Shown here: positions 22,861 to 33,172 of the stretch, one piece after another | Layout of the letters: each line of letters starts with the position of its first letter | How positions within the stretch are numbered: position 1 is the stretch's first letter | NCBI RefSeq assembly: GCF_950295315.1 | Contig: NC_080175.1 | Coordinates: forward strand, 68,920,857-68,984,856 | Direction of reading: 5' to 3' | DNA length: 64,000 nucleotides | DNA from: Erinaceus europaeus | Taxonomy: Eukaryota; Chordata; Mammalia; Eulipotyphla; Erinaceidae | Made by a program: the position numbers and the translations under genes | The notes under the pieces: generated by a model | Database searches by the model: none | Told to the model about the DNA's origin: nothing | What the model saw: only the letters and a program-made list of their open reading frames with translations

Positions 22861-23440
22861 AATTTAATATTTATATTTCTCCTTTCTCATATTTAAAACT
22901 ATTTCTTGAGATCAAAATATATACTCATTTTCTGCAGAGGAGGAGATTTAGTTTCATAGTCATTATCTATACCCCTATTCCCAAAAGAAAATTAAAGAAT
23001 CTAAATGTTTTGGATGGGTGCCTGCTAGCCATTCAATAAATATTTTCAAGTGGATCAATGAAAATAAATATATGAACCACAAACTTTTATCACTAGTGTC
23101 TGTGCATTACAAAGAAAAAAAAACACAACCAACCAACCAACCAACCAAACAAACAAAAAAAAACCCAAACAGGCTTTATTTAACTTTAAATGATGGGTTT
23201 CTTGAGGTTGGGTCCCTATGGTATGTTAAGCATATACAATTAGAAAACTTTTGAGCTTACTCAAATTACTTCCTTTTCTTGAAGTGAGCCATTTGTTTAT
23301 GCTTGGATTGAAATTTGAAAATTGTCATTCTTAATCTTTTAAAAATTTGACATTCAAAATATGTATATGATGTAAATATATATCAAAACATGTTAATACC
23401 TTTCTTCTATAATAATCCCCCTCATTGACTATTTTAAAGA
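22850..23440. other. No recognisable feature; A/T palindrome and (CCAA)n
   Basis: A short palindromic run, ATATTAAATATAAATTTAAT, lies at 22850-22880 and a (CCAA)n tract at about 23127-23152. No gene seen. Confidence 0.5.
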
Positions 23441-23453
23441 CTTAGTTATTTAC

Positions 23454-23454
23454 T

Positions 23455-23497
<43 letters not shown>

Positions 23498-23498
23498 A
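23454..23498. repeat. (TG)n(AG)n microsatellite
   Basis: About 16 TG units followed by AG units. The flanks may be an eroded antisense SINE body. Confidence 0.93.
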
Positions 23499-23499
23499 A

Positions 23500-24149
23500 T
23501 CAGAGCATCACTAACTATTTCTGTTAACTGCTATAGAAAAGTACTATTTGTTAATTCTGATTTGCAGAAATCTCAAATATATATATATATTGCAGACCAC
23601 GCCTTGCTAACTTCTTTGACCTAGTTTTTTTTTTTTTTTTTCCACTTTAGAAAGAGAGAGCCTGAAGGTTAAAAGGAGAGTCAGAGGGAGAGGAAATCAT
23701 TCAAGGTATATATAGCCAAGGTACAAGACATACAAAATATAGGCAGAAAATGATTAAAAGAAAGGCTTGAATTTTTACATTTTTCTTGTTTAAGTTTCAG
23801 CTATTAACATTTTAAATTCTTTTCAAACATATTTATTTTATGACTGACATATTGGCTTGATACAATGTTCCCCTTCCCCCAAAAAACTAGTGTTATAGTT
23901 GCTATTATTAGGATAAAGACATATTTCACATTAGATAAGCCATTGCATACATTGGAGAACATACTTCTGTTTTGAAACTGAAATTAGCTTCTATTTAGAG
24001 ACCGAAGCCTAGTATATGTGAAAAATTCTAAAGAAAATGTTTGTAATGAAACAGGTAGATGGACATGTATCTTAGAATCAGAGCTAAGAAAACAATACCC
24101 TGCATGATTTTTATGTCTTACTATTCAAGACCGTCCATATATATAAATT
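23500..24149. other. No recognisable feature
   Basis: Unique AT-rich DNA with a T17 run near 23625. Confidence 0.45.
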
Positions 24150-24312
24150 ACCGTCAAACAAGTATATAGGTGTTATAAGTACTGACACCAGATTTCTTGG
24201 GTTCAGATTCCAACTCTCACACAATAGCTATGAATTATTTGTGAATTTTGCCTGTTATAGTTTGCTGTGAAGACTAAATGAGTTAATTTTGATAAAGCAC
24301 ACAGTGTAGTAC
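24150..24312 (+). mobile_element. MIR fragment
   Basis: GGGTTCAGATTCCAACTCTC, then AGACTAAATGAGTTAATTTT and AAAGCACACAGTG, are the B-box region and 3' part of MIR in order, with the middle shortened. It marks old, unrearranged mammalian DNA. Confidence 0.72.
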
Positions 24313-24409
24313 GTCTGGAGGTGAGGGAGCTGCAAACTATTTTAAAGAGTAGAAAGAAAAGAAAAATAGGGCTGACAGCACTGTAACAGGATCTACTCAG
24401 CAACTGTTG

Positions 24410-24720
24410 TTCACTTGTGTCACCCGTTTCCCTAATAGATGGCTTCCTGATGGCAAATATGAAAGGTATCTCCGCAAAGTTTTCAAGCCATAGAAAGTTC
24501 CAAGGTCTAAATATAAATGAGCCTTTTTGTCGTGTAGCAAAGATTTGTTATGTACACAATTTAGTACAGACGGCTATTTTGAGAAGTGTAAGCAAAACTG
24601 GCTATAACAAATGAATTTCGTATTCCTGAGATTTGTTTTTCTTTCAGTATGTTATCGTTTGCAGCTACATTTTTGGAAGCATATATGACAGGTGTACTTA
24701 ACAACTGGGCCTAAAAGAAT
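24410..24720. other. Candidate conserved non-coding segment
   Basis: Repeat-free and of higher complexity, with five scattered CpGs (TCACCCG, TCTCCGC, TTGTCGTG, CAGACGGC, TTTCGT). No known motif or credible open frame. Conservation is a guess only. Confidence 0.25.
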
Positions 24721-25550
24721 TATGCTTTGGAAAAAAGATCTGCCACTGCAAATCTCTAACTCCCTCTTCTTTCTCTGAGTTGAAATTATTATTTCTGCAT
24801 GGATTTGTTTACTTCATATTTCTCAGGTATTTATTTATAATTTATACTCTGCCTACTTTCCAAATGATTTTTCAGATAGCTTTTTAAAATTCATGTATAA
24901 TAAGACAATTAAAATAAAAATAGCTCAAACTCAGATAAGAATATGTAAGGGCAAGGTTCTCTGTGGAAATAGGACATGTGCATAAACTCTCCCTAATTTA
25001 TATTAAATTTGAGCTTCTCTTAGGCAAGATGAAAGGGAATAATTATTAAAAGAGAACATACTTAAAGTTTTTTTTTTTTTAGAATTGACAACTTTTTTCT
25101 GCACTGATAGTATGGTTTTCTATTTATCCAAGAAAGAAACATAAATTCTCTATAAAACTTTTACAAATAAAAACTTGTAAGATGTTTCTCATAAGCCAAC
25201 CCATTCTTGAAGTAGTTAAGTTTCTCTTGACTATGCCAGTCAGTTAAAATATTAGATGAATTTTGATTTGAGGTTATTTTGTTTGTCTTTGCTGACATTT
25301 GTCCAGTATGATCCAGATATATTACCTTCTGTTCTGATGACAATTAAAATTTGTAATGACATTTTTTCTCAGAGGATTTTTGCCTCTACTTGAATTAGAG
25401 TCATTTGAAGAATTTTCTAGAATACATATTCCAATAACTAACCTCACTTTTGTTGAATCAGAGTTTTTCAAAGTAGGCTATTTTAGTCAGACTGCTCAAA
25501 GGATTATAGAAAGCTAATGATGGCATTTCATTTCTTAAAGAGATAGACTG
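24721..25550. other. No recognisable feature
   Basis: AT-rich unique DNA with a T13 run near 25070. The minus-strand frame at 25161-25343 has no known motif. Confidence 0.5.
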
Positions 25551-25555
25551 GGGTG

Positions 25556-26100
25556 GAGGGTGGGGAGTGGTGGGCGGTGTCACACTGGGTTAAGCACACA
25601 TAGTATGAAGCACAAGGGCCCACTCAAGGGTCCTTGTTCGATACTGCGAGTCCCTAGCTGCAGGGTGGGTGGGGGTAGCTTCACAAGCCGTTAAGTCGGT
25701 TTACAGGTGTTTATCTTTCTCTCTCCCTCTTTATCTTCCCTTCCCCTCTCAATTTATCTGTTCTGTCCAATAAAATAGAAAAAATTGACTTGGGGCCGGA
25801 TGGTGGTGCACCTGCTTGAGCACACGTTACAGTGCACAAGGACCCAGGTTGGAGCCCGGAGTCCCCACCTGCAGGGGGAATGCTTTGCAAGTGGTGAAGC
25901 AGTGTTGCAGGTGTGTCTCTCTCTCCCTCTCTATCACCCCCTTCCCTCTCAATTTCTACCTGTCTCTATCCAGTAAATAAAATAAAGATAATTGAAAAAT
26001 TAAAAAAAATTTTTTTAAAGAAAAGAATGACTTCCAGGAGTAGTGGATTCATAGTTCTGGTACCCAGCCCCAGCGATAACCCTGCAGGCAAAAAAAGAAG
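25556..26100 (+). mobile_element. SINE-A long form, split by a SINE-B
   Basis: The diverged head and body run 25556-25788. The 3' extension (ATGACTTCCAGGAGTAGTGG to ATAACCCTGCAGGC) resumes at about 26026 and ends near 26100. The gap is exactly the SINE-B at 25793-26020. Confidence 0.82.
25793..26020 (+). mobile_element. SINE-B nested in SINE-A
   Basis: Near-complete: head GGGGCCGGATGGTGGTGCAC, B box GGTTGGAGCCC, tail AAATAAAATAAAGATAATTG. Flanking AATGACTT/TTGACTT fits a target-site duplication. Confidence 0.92.
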
Positions 26101-26141
26101 AGATACATTGTAGAAAGGCAACTTAAGTTTTGAGAAATTTG

Positions 26142-26445
26142 AGAGGGCCAGGGTGACCCTCACAGAAATTATCATGTTCAACGACTGAGGATCAAGTCTT
26201 TGGTCCTCATTTGTAGGCGGGGTGGGGGGGGGGGCAGGGGGGGGCGGGGGCTTCATGAGTTTTGGTGTAGTGTTGCAGGTGTTTCTCATTCTCTTTCTCT
26301 CTATACCCACATCTCTCACTTTTCCTTCATCTCTACTAAAGAAAGAAAAAAAAAGGGGGGGGGTTATTTGGTGGCTGCCTGGAATGTTGGATTCAGCCTG
26401 CAGAACCAAATCCCAGCGGCAACCCTGGTGGCAGTAAAAAATAAT
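26142..26445 (+). mobile_element. Old SINE with expanded G-tract and long-form 3' end
   Basis: Head GAGGGCCAGGGTGACC, spacer expanded to a G-rich tract at 26219-26250, CT-rich body, AAAGAAAGAAAA tail with a G9 run, then a diverged copy of the SINE-A 3' extension ending GGCAACCCTGGTGGCAG. Confidence 0.7.
26219..26250 (+). repeat. G-rich tract, G-quadruplex-capable
   Basis: Runs of 4, 11, 8 and 5 G separated by T, CA and C. Folding potential is inferred from four runs of at least three G with loops of one or two bases. Confidence 0.85.
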
Positions 26446-26739
26446 TTTAGTCAGGGAAAAGGAAGTCAGAATTTTAATGACTTTAGATACCATTCCCAAG
26501 CTTCTACAACTACCAAGCTGATAGTATTCACAAGTTTCTTCCTCTTCTAATAATAGATTAAAAAGGTCATTTTAGTGACTATAACAACAAAAACTTTGAA
26601 ATCAGCATATTAAAATGGCGATCTGTTTTGTGGGTTAATAATCTGTCTCTAATAAGGGAAATGCATGGCATAGGCACTGTGGTGTCTCATATATGCTACA
26701 CACCATGGTATAATAGTAACAGAATTAAATTCTGATGTT
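26446..26739. other. No recognisable feature
   Basis: Unique sequence between repeats. Confidence 0.4.
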
Positions 26740-26754
26740 GAGATTCTTTTTTAA

Positions 26755-27055
26755 AATTTTTTATAAATTATTATTAATTTTTTACTTATAAAATGGAAAT
26801 AGTGACAAAACCATAGGATAAGAGGGCACAATTCCACACAATTCCCACAACCAGAACTCTGTATCTCACCCCCTTTCTTGAAAGTTTTCTTATTCTTTAT
26901 CCTTCTAGGAGTATGGACCCAGGATCATTATGGGATGCAGAAGGTGGGAGGTCTGGCTTCTGTAATTTCTTGCCTGCTGAACATTGGCATTGGCAGGTTG
27001 ATCCATACTCCTAGCCTATCTAGTGGGACAAGGATTCTTGGGGTATCCTTATTCC
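26755..27055 (-). mobile_element. 5'-truncated L1 3'UTR
   Basis: Terminal 3'UTR block: ATAGTGACAAAACCATAGG, TATGGACCCAGGATCATTAT, ATCCATACTCCTAGCC. ATTCTTTTTTAAAA near 26742 and ATTCCTTTTTAAAG near 27050 fit a diverged target-site duplication. Confidence 0.88.
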
Positions 27056-27714
27056 TTTTTAAAGGACTAGAGCGATCCTAAAGCTTTTGGATTTAGATTT
27101 ACCACCCTTTCAATTATGTTGCCAAATTCCTGGAATATCAAGTTCCACATTGAAAATTGGGTTCATTTTTAACCTTTTCTACTGCCAGCTGAGGACCAAC
27201 TTTTTTTTTTTTTTTTTTAGCTAAGTACTTCTTGTTTTTCTGTATTGTAGCTTTCAAAATAGTACTATTGTCTGCTTTCTCTTCTTTTGTTATTGTGAGA
27301 TTTTCCCTCTTTTCAGAAGCTTAATGCTGTCATTTTCCAAGGGGTTGGGAAATAAGGAGAACTGTTAATACAAGGTTTTTGCTTTGAGTTTATTCTTTTA
27401 AGATGTAAATGCTTTCTCTCTAAAATCATTAGTTGCAAACATGATTCACACTCTTGTTTTAGAATGTTTTAAAATATGGTGCTTATATTTTGCTTTCAGC
27501 TTATAAAAATCATAATTAACTCACCCATTCCACAGTCTCAGATCATCATTTCATTCTTGGTAACATTAAAAAACAAAGTAAACAAGTAAAGAGCATGCAA
27601 ACTGAAGGAATGAATGAACATACCAAAGCTTTCTGAGAGAGAAAAATATATATATATATATTTTTTTTGAAAAATACTGGTTGGTGACCTTGGTTGGCAA
27701 TAATACTATTTTCA
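27056..27714. other. No recognisable feature
   Basis: Unique DNA with a T17 run near 27205 and a short TA repeat near 27650. Confidence 0.45.
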
Positions 27715-27754
27715 AGTGTGTGTGTGTGTGTGTGTGTTTGTTTGTGTGTGTGTA
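27715..27754. repeat. (TG)n microsatellite
   Basis: About 17 TG units with TTTG interruptions, abutting the left arm of the inverted duplication. Confidence 0.95.
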
Positions 27755-27757
27755 TTC

Positions 27758-28278
27758 CCTTTGTGACTTGCTTATTTGCAAAAGCTAACAATACAGATCT
27801 TTTAAAAAATATTTATTTATTTATTTATTTTTCCCTTTTGTTGCCGTTGATTTATTGTTGTAGTTATTATTGTTGTTGTTATTGATGTTGCCATTGTTGG
27901 ATAGGACAGAGAGAAATGGAGAAAGGAGGGGAAGACAGAGAGGGGAAGAGAAAGATAGACACCTGCAAACCTTCTTCACCACCAGTTTAGCGACTCCCCT
28001 GCAGGTGGGGAGCCAGGAGCTCAAATGGGGATCCTTACACTGGTCCTAGTGCTTTGTGCCACATTTGCTTAACCTGCTGTGCTACCACCAGACCCCCCAG
28101 ATCTTTTTTCTTCAGTCCCCTTTACATTTAACAGATCACTATTAAATGTAGTTTAATAAGAACAATTATATATTGGGCCCATTCTGAACTTCAACGTTTT
28201 TCTATACTTGTATTTTTATTTGATACTTTATTATTACTTGCACTGCCTATTGCTCACAATGATACTAATGATAAACCA
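27758..28278 (+). repeat. Inverted duplication, left arm (holds a SINE)
   Basis: Without the SINE at 27804-28097, about 222 bp match the reverse complement of 31654-31869 at roughly 90% by eye. Shared strings include TTGTGACTTGCTTATTTGC, TTTACATTTAACAGATCAC and TATTGGGCCCATTCTGAAC. Confidence 0.88.
27804..28097 (-). mobile_element. SINE-A with 10-bp target-site duplication
   Basis: Near-full-length minus-strand copy. CAGATCTTTT occurs at 27794-27803 and 28098-28107. Its absence from the other arm shows it arrived after the duplication. Confidence 0.94.
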
Positions 28279-29519
28279 TTTAAAGATGTCTGTTCTATGA
28301 AAGAGTGATTAGAGTACAGCTTCAGCTTATAAAATTCCTGGGTTCTAACCTAGTCTACAAATTCTGTTCTCTTGTCTCTTGACTAGATACAGACGTGTAT
28401 TATATTGATTTTTTTCCCTTACAATATCTGACAAATATGGCAGTAAATGTATACTGAATCTACTTCTAGGGTGATAAAGTTTTAAAATGTGTATGGCCAT
28501 GCATCTAGTGTTCAAATCTAGTGAAGTGATTGGGCTTTATAAACTCAATCAATAAAGCAGATAGTTAAAGAAACAAAATGGTGGGCCTTCGATATCTAGC
28601 TTAAGTTAAGCATGTAACAGTATATATACGTTCTACAGCTATCAACAATCAAGCAATCTTGTGTCTTTGCAGACACAGATTCCACTGCTTCTCATTTTCT
28701 ATAGGTTTTGTACTACCAGATGTGGGATTTGGAATCTAGAAGAACCTGTATTATCCTTTCACTAGCTCCACTTGTAATTTTGTTAATTTCCTTTCTAGAA
28801 AACAGGAAGTAGGTTGGGGCAAAGAAGTTTCGATGAAAAGTAACAAAAAAAAAATCTCAAATCTTACTTAGGGTGAAACCCAGTTCAGGGACCTACAAGG
28901 ATGATAATGCCTTTTCACATGCTGGAGTAACCTACTGCTGATCTTTTATGTGTTTAGGCTATTTTACCTTTACTATGGAAAGAGCATGCTGGAACTTTTT
29001 CCACCAAGTGACTTCTGTCATATTACTGTGTATTGTGCAGACTCTTGCAAAACTGGCAACTATCAGGCAGGTGAAGAAAGTATGGAACTTTGCTTTGGCT
29101 CAAAGGGAAAGTTATTGCTAGACTAAAACTCTCTTTTGGTTCATCTTGTTGGTCCAGTGCCATGTTTTATGGCTATGAAAACATGGTGTTGATTTCAAAG
29201 CTGTTGTCTTGTTTCCTATAAATGTAATCTCCAGATGACTCACTGAGCCATTGTATCTGTGTTTTTAAGTCAGATCATAGTTTATTCTCATGGTGCTACA
29301 GGCATGAGTAAGATACATGGCATAGGATGGAGGTCTTCCTGCTAACATTGGTAAGAAAAACATCTGATAAAATATAAAAGTTATTCAAAAAGAACAAAGC
29401 ATAGTTGACATTTATGTGTAGACAGATACACGATTACTAGTCTCTCTTCATCCATTGAGAAATGGTATACCAGGAACTTTAGCTATTATGTCATTAGGCA
29501 ACAGAGTCAGTTAACTTCT
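28279..29519. other. No recognisable feature (unique spacer)
   Basis: About 1.2 kb with no recognised repeat or coding motif, lying between the inverted arms. Confidence 0.5.
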
Positions 29520-29921
29520 ATTGCTCCTATTTTTGCTTATTTATTTTTTCATTTTTTTCTTTTATTTGTAAAATAGAAAATATCAACAAAACCATAGAAT
29601 AAGAGGGGTGAAATTCCACACATTTCCCACCACCAGAATTCTGTATCCCATCCCCTCCATTGGAAACTTTCCTATTCTTTATCCCTCTGGGAGCATGGAC
29701 CCAGGGTCATTATGGGGTACAGAAGGTGGGAGGTCTGGTTTCTGTAATTGCTTCTCTGACAGACATGGGCATTGATAGGTTGTCCCATACTCCCAGCCTG
29801 TCCCCATCTTTCCCTACTGGGATAGGGCTCTTGGAGAGGTGGGGTTCCAGGGTATATTGGTGAAGTTGTCTGTCCAGGTGAGTCAGGTTAACATCGTGGT
29901 AGCATCTGCAACTTGGTGTTT

Positions 29922-31290
29922 GTAATGTGTATTCCTTTGCTTCCTCTTTTCTTGTGGGACTTGGTTCAATAGTTATTGTAAGGTGGGATTGATTGTAGCA
30001 AATTCCTTTAGTTCTTGAATATTTGAGAAAAACCTTTACTTCTCCCTCATATTTGAAGGATCATTTTGCAGGATACAATATTTATGGCTAGAATTCCCTC
30101 CCCTTTAGAACTTTGAATAAGCCATTCCACTCTCTCCTTGGCTCTAGAGTTTGTGAAGAGAAATCTGATGAAAGTCTTATAGCTCTGCCTTTGTATGTAA
30201 CTTCTTTCCTTTCCCTAGTAGCCAGCAAAATTTTTTCCTTGTCATTGAATTTTGATAGTTTTACAATAATGTGCCTTGGCATTGGTCTTTTTGTATTTAT
30301 GAATCTGGGTGATCGTTCTGCCTCTTGGATGAGAATTTCTGATAGTTTCCTAAGTGAGGGAAGTTCTCAGCTAAAATTGCTCTAAAAATGGACTCTGGCA
30401 GCTTCCCCAGAGACACACCCTACTAGGGAAAGAGAGAGGTAGACTGGGAGTCAACGCCCATGTTCAGCGGGGAAGCAATTACAGAAGCCAGACCTTCTAC
30501 CTTCTGCAACCCTCAATGACCCTGGGTCCATGCTTCCAGAGGGATAGAGACTGGGAAAGCTATCGGGGGAGGTGGTGGGATATGGAGATTGGGTGGTGGG
30601 AATTGTGTGGAATTGTACCCCTCCTACCCAATGGTTTTTTTAATTAATCCTTTCTTAAATAAAAAAAATTTTTAAAAAATGGACTCTGGGTCTTTGACTT
30701 TGTCCTTCTCCTCAGATTTACCTGTAACTCTTATATTCAATCTTTTGATAGACTCTGCAATTTCACATAGAGTTGTTTTAGTCTTTCTAAACCATTCCTC
30801 CCCCTCATCTTTGAACTGAAAGAGTAGCCTGGCTGTATCTTCTGGACTGGAGCTTATTTCTTCTGAATGTGTGGATCTATTTGCTAAGCCTTCTACCTGG
30901 GCCTGGGTTGCAGTTAGGATGTCTTTTAATTCCTGGAGTTCTGACTGAAATTCTTCTTTCAAGAACTTAGTGATCTCTGTTATAAGTTCATCTCTCATGT
31001 GTTTTAATTCCATAGTAACATGCTTTTTAAATTCTTGCTTAAATTCTTGGAGAGCCCTTATAATGATCTCTGTGTAGTCTGTCTCTTGAGAGTCTCTAAG
31101 TCTGTAATTCCTTGGATTTCCTCTGTTTCATTTCTGTCTGGCTGATATGGCATAGTTGGCTCTTGTTTTTTTTGCTTGCGCATTTTTTTGCGCTGGTTAT
31201 TGACGGCCAGCTAGGTTTCTCTTGCTTGTATGATCTGGCATGTGGGATGGGGTGGGGGGGGGTGGTTGTTTTGGGCTGTCTTGTGGTCAC
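29922..31290 (-). pseudogene. L1 ORF1 (ORF1p), complete in extent but broken
   Basis: Three recognisable parts lie in order. The N-terminal basic region is at 31290-31096 (begins MTTRQPKTTTPP, rich in K/S/Q). The coiled-coil-like segment is at 31013-30675 (ELKHMRDELITEI, charged heptad-like, then KDPESIF). The C-terminal RNA-binding domain is at 30398-29960 (PRHIIVKLS, KEVTYKG, RREWNGLFKVLK). ORF1p is the RNA-binding chaperone of the L1 ribonucleoprotein. Here it is interrupted by frame changes (about 31090 and 30340), the nested L1 and stops near the C-terminus, so it is not functional. The start is chosen as the first methionine before the conserved N-terminal peptide. Confidence 0.85.
30399..30673 (+). 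mobile_element. Nested 5'-truncated L1 3'UTR, 15-bp target-site duplication
   Basis: Sense-strand terminal 3'UTR (CACCCTACTAGGGAAAGAG to CTTTCTTAAATAAAAAAAA). AAAAATGGACTCTGG occurs at 30384-30398 and 30674-30688. The site starts with A5 after TCT, fitting L1-endonuclease cleavage. It is inserted into the ORF1 of the HAL1-like element. Confidence 0.95.
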
Positions 31291-31653
31291 AAACGCCTTG
31301 TTTTATGTTGTGTCCTTGTCTTGAATTCAGAAGGCTAAATCCCCCAGTCAAAGACTGAGAGGTTTTAAGCCCCTGTCTCTTTTCTTCCAACACTAGGAAT
31401 GTTACTTGCTTGCTGGGCTTAAAGTGAAATCACCAAAATGGTTCACCCACACTGTCCAGAGCTCTGATTTGACTTTGCTGTTCTTCAACCCATGCCCACG
31501 CCCCTTTTCGCTCCAAACTCATGCAAACTCATGAGGCTGCAGAACTTCAGCTGTAGATTATGACTTCACTTGAGTCTCTTGTATTTATTTGTTGTTTTGG
31601 GAGGAGAGGTGGTTTGGTCCTTTATTGCTCCTATTTTTATATTTAACTAGTCT

Positions 31654-31869
31654 TGGTTTAGCATTAGTGTCACTGTAAGCAATAAATAGTGCAAGTAATA
31701 ATAAAATATCAAATGAAAGTACAAGTATAGAAAACCATTGAAGTTCAGAATGGGCCCAATATATGATAATTGTTTTGTACTGTATTTAATAGTGATCTGT
31801 TAAATGTAAAGAGGACTGAAGAAAAAATATTTGTGCTGTTAGCTTTTGCAAATAAGCAAGTCACAAAGG
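31654..31869 (-). repeat. Inverted duplication, right arm
   Basis: Reverse complement of 27758-28278 without its SINE. The right arm abuts a (TTCC)n tract and lies 15 bp beyond the HAL1-like element's right duplication. Confidence 0.88.
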
Positions 31870-32335
31870 CTGTCCTTTCTTCCTCCCTTCCTCCCTCCCT
31901 CCCTTCCTTCCTTCCTTCCTTCCTTCCTTCCTTCCTTCCTTCCCCTCCATCATTGCTAGAGCTACACAGCTCTGAGCTGATTTTTAAAATTATTTTTTAA
32001 AGTATTTATTATTTATCAAGACAGGAGGGAGAGATAGAAAAGGAAATAGACAGACACCTGCAGCACAACTTTAGCACTTGTGAAGCTTCTCTCCTGCAGG
32101 TGGGGACCAGGGGCTTGAACCTGGGTCCTTGTGCACTGTAATGTGTGCACTTAACCAGATGCACCACCAACTGGCCCCTGAGTTTTTCAATCATAAAGTC
32201 AGAGAAGGAGAGAGCAGGAAAGATACCACAACACTGAAACTTCCTCCTATATAATGTAGGCCAGGCTCAAACCTGGGCTGGCATGCATAGCAAAGCAGAT
32301 GTACTATCCAGATCAGCTATTTTGCTGATCCAAGT
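31860..32335 (-). mobile_element. Degraded SINE with (TTCC)n, split by a SINE-B
   Basis: The (TTCC)n tract is at 31876-31942. Antisense head and B-box remnants (CCAGGCTCAAACCTGGGC, TATCCAGATCAGC) are at 32186-32335. The gap is the SINE-B at 31984-32178. Confidence 0.6.
31984..32178 (-). mobile_element. SINE-B
   Basis: Minus-strand copy with head GGGCCAGTTGGTGGTGC, B box GGTTCAAGCCC, spacer CCTGCAGGAGAG and a short tail. Confidence 0.9.
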
Positions 32336-32845
32336 TGTGATGATTTCCATTTCTCTTTCTATTTGCTGACTCGTCTTTCTGCTGAGGTGCCAGCTCTTTG
32401 TGAGCAATAGAATGACAATCACTGCATGACAGAACCACCTTCCTGGCTTATCCAAGGGTATGTCAGAAATATTAACCATGTGGGAGTCATTTAAAAAGCA
32501 AGTGAGTATGACTGAAATCGTTCAACACTTATAACCTTCCAGAACAGCAGTTTTAAAAATACTTTAGTGCACAGGATCTTCTTTGTCTGCTAACAAATTG
32601 CATTTTTTCCCTTCATAACAGGGAGATAGTGATGCTTTAATCTCGGAATCACACATTTAAGATCATTGGTAAATTCTCATTTTGATATCTATACTCTTGT
32701 TACTCACTTATTACTCCCTGGTCCTGTCTGTACACCTTTTTAGGAGATGTGTTTTCTTCTTTCACCATTTGCATTCTTGTGTTACATATGTATGGGTCCA
32801 CTTTTATCAGAATTCCTTATTGACATCCTATTAAATCTTACTGAT
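32336..32845. other. No recognisable feature
   Basis: Unique sequence without coding signal. Confidence 0.45.
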
Positions 32846-32950
32846 TTAATAATTATAGACAAGACTGTAGGATAAGAGGGGTACAATATCACACAGTTTC
32901 CACCACCAGAGTTCCATATCCCATCTCCTCAACTGGAAGCTTTTCTCTTC

Positions 32951-33172
32951 ATTTTTAAAAATATTTTTATTATCTTTACTTATTTATTGGGTAGAGACAG
33001 CCAGAAATTGAGAGGGAAGGGTACATAGAGAGGGAGAGAGACAGAGAGACATCTGCAGCCCTGTTTCACCACTTGTGAAGCTTTTCCCCTTCAGGTGGGG
33101 ACCTGGGGCTCAAACTCGGACCTTCACATTGTAACATGTATGCTCAACCAGGTATGCCACCCCCCCCCCCCC
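32951..33172 (-). mobile_element. SINE-B nested in L1 3'UTR
   Basis: Complete minus-strand copy ending in a C13 run at the head (33160-33172). GAAGCTTTTC/GAAGCTTTCC flanks fit the host L1 sequence and a target-site duplication. Confidence 0.92.

Larger units (their letters stand above)
29535..31623 (-). mobile_element. ORF2-less (HAL1-like) L1 element
   Basis: A single insertion bounded by the 15-bp duplication ATTGCTCCTATTTTT (29520-29534 and 31624-31638), which ends in T5 as expected for an L1-endonuclease minus-strand insertion. In minus-strand order it holds a 5' leader (31623-31291), ORF1 (31290 to about 29920), then directly the L1 terminal 3'UTR (about 29918-29575) and a T-rich (A-tail) end. 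ORF2 is wholly absent. The ORF1/3'UTR junction falls within a base or so of the 3'UTR acceptor-like site (TTTTCAG|CCACCAGG in other copies). A 275-bp plus-strand L1 fragment is nested in ORF1. HAL1 (half-L1, ORF1 only) is a known mammalian class; whether this is such a family or a one-off spliced copy is open. Confidence 0.85.

Noticed and set aside
25966..26499. 177-residue minus-strand open frame
   Set aside because: It crosses two SINEs and the G-rich tract. Its proline run is the complement of the G tract.
31876..31942. TTCC, TG, AC and TA tracts considered as satellite arrays or CRISPR-like repeats
   Set aside because: Plain microsatellites, mostly within SINE bodies or tails, with no spacer structure.
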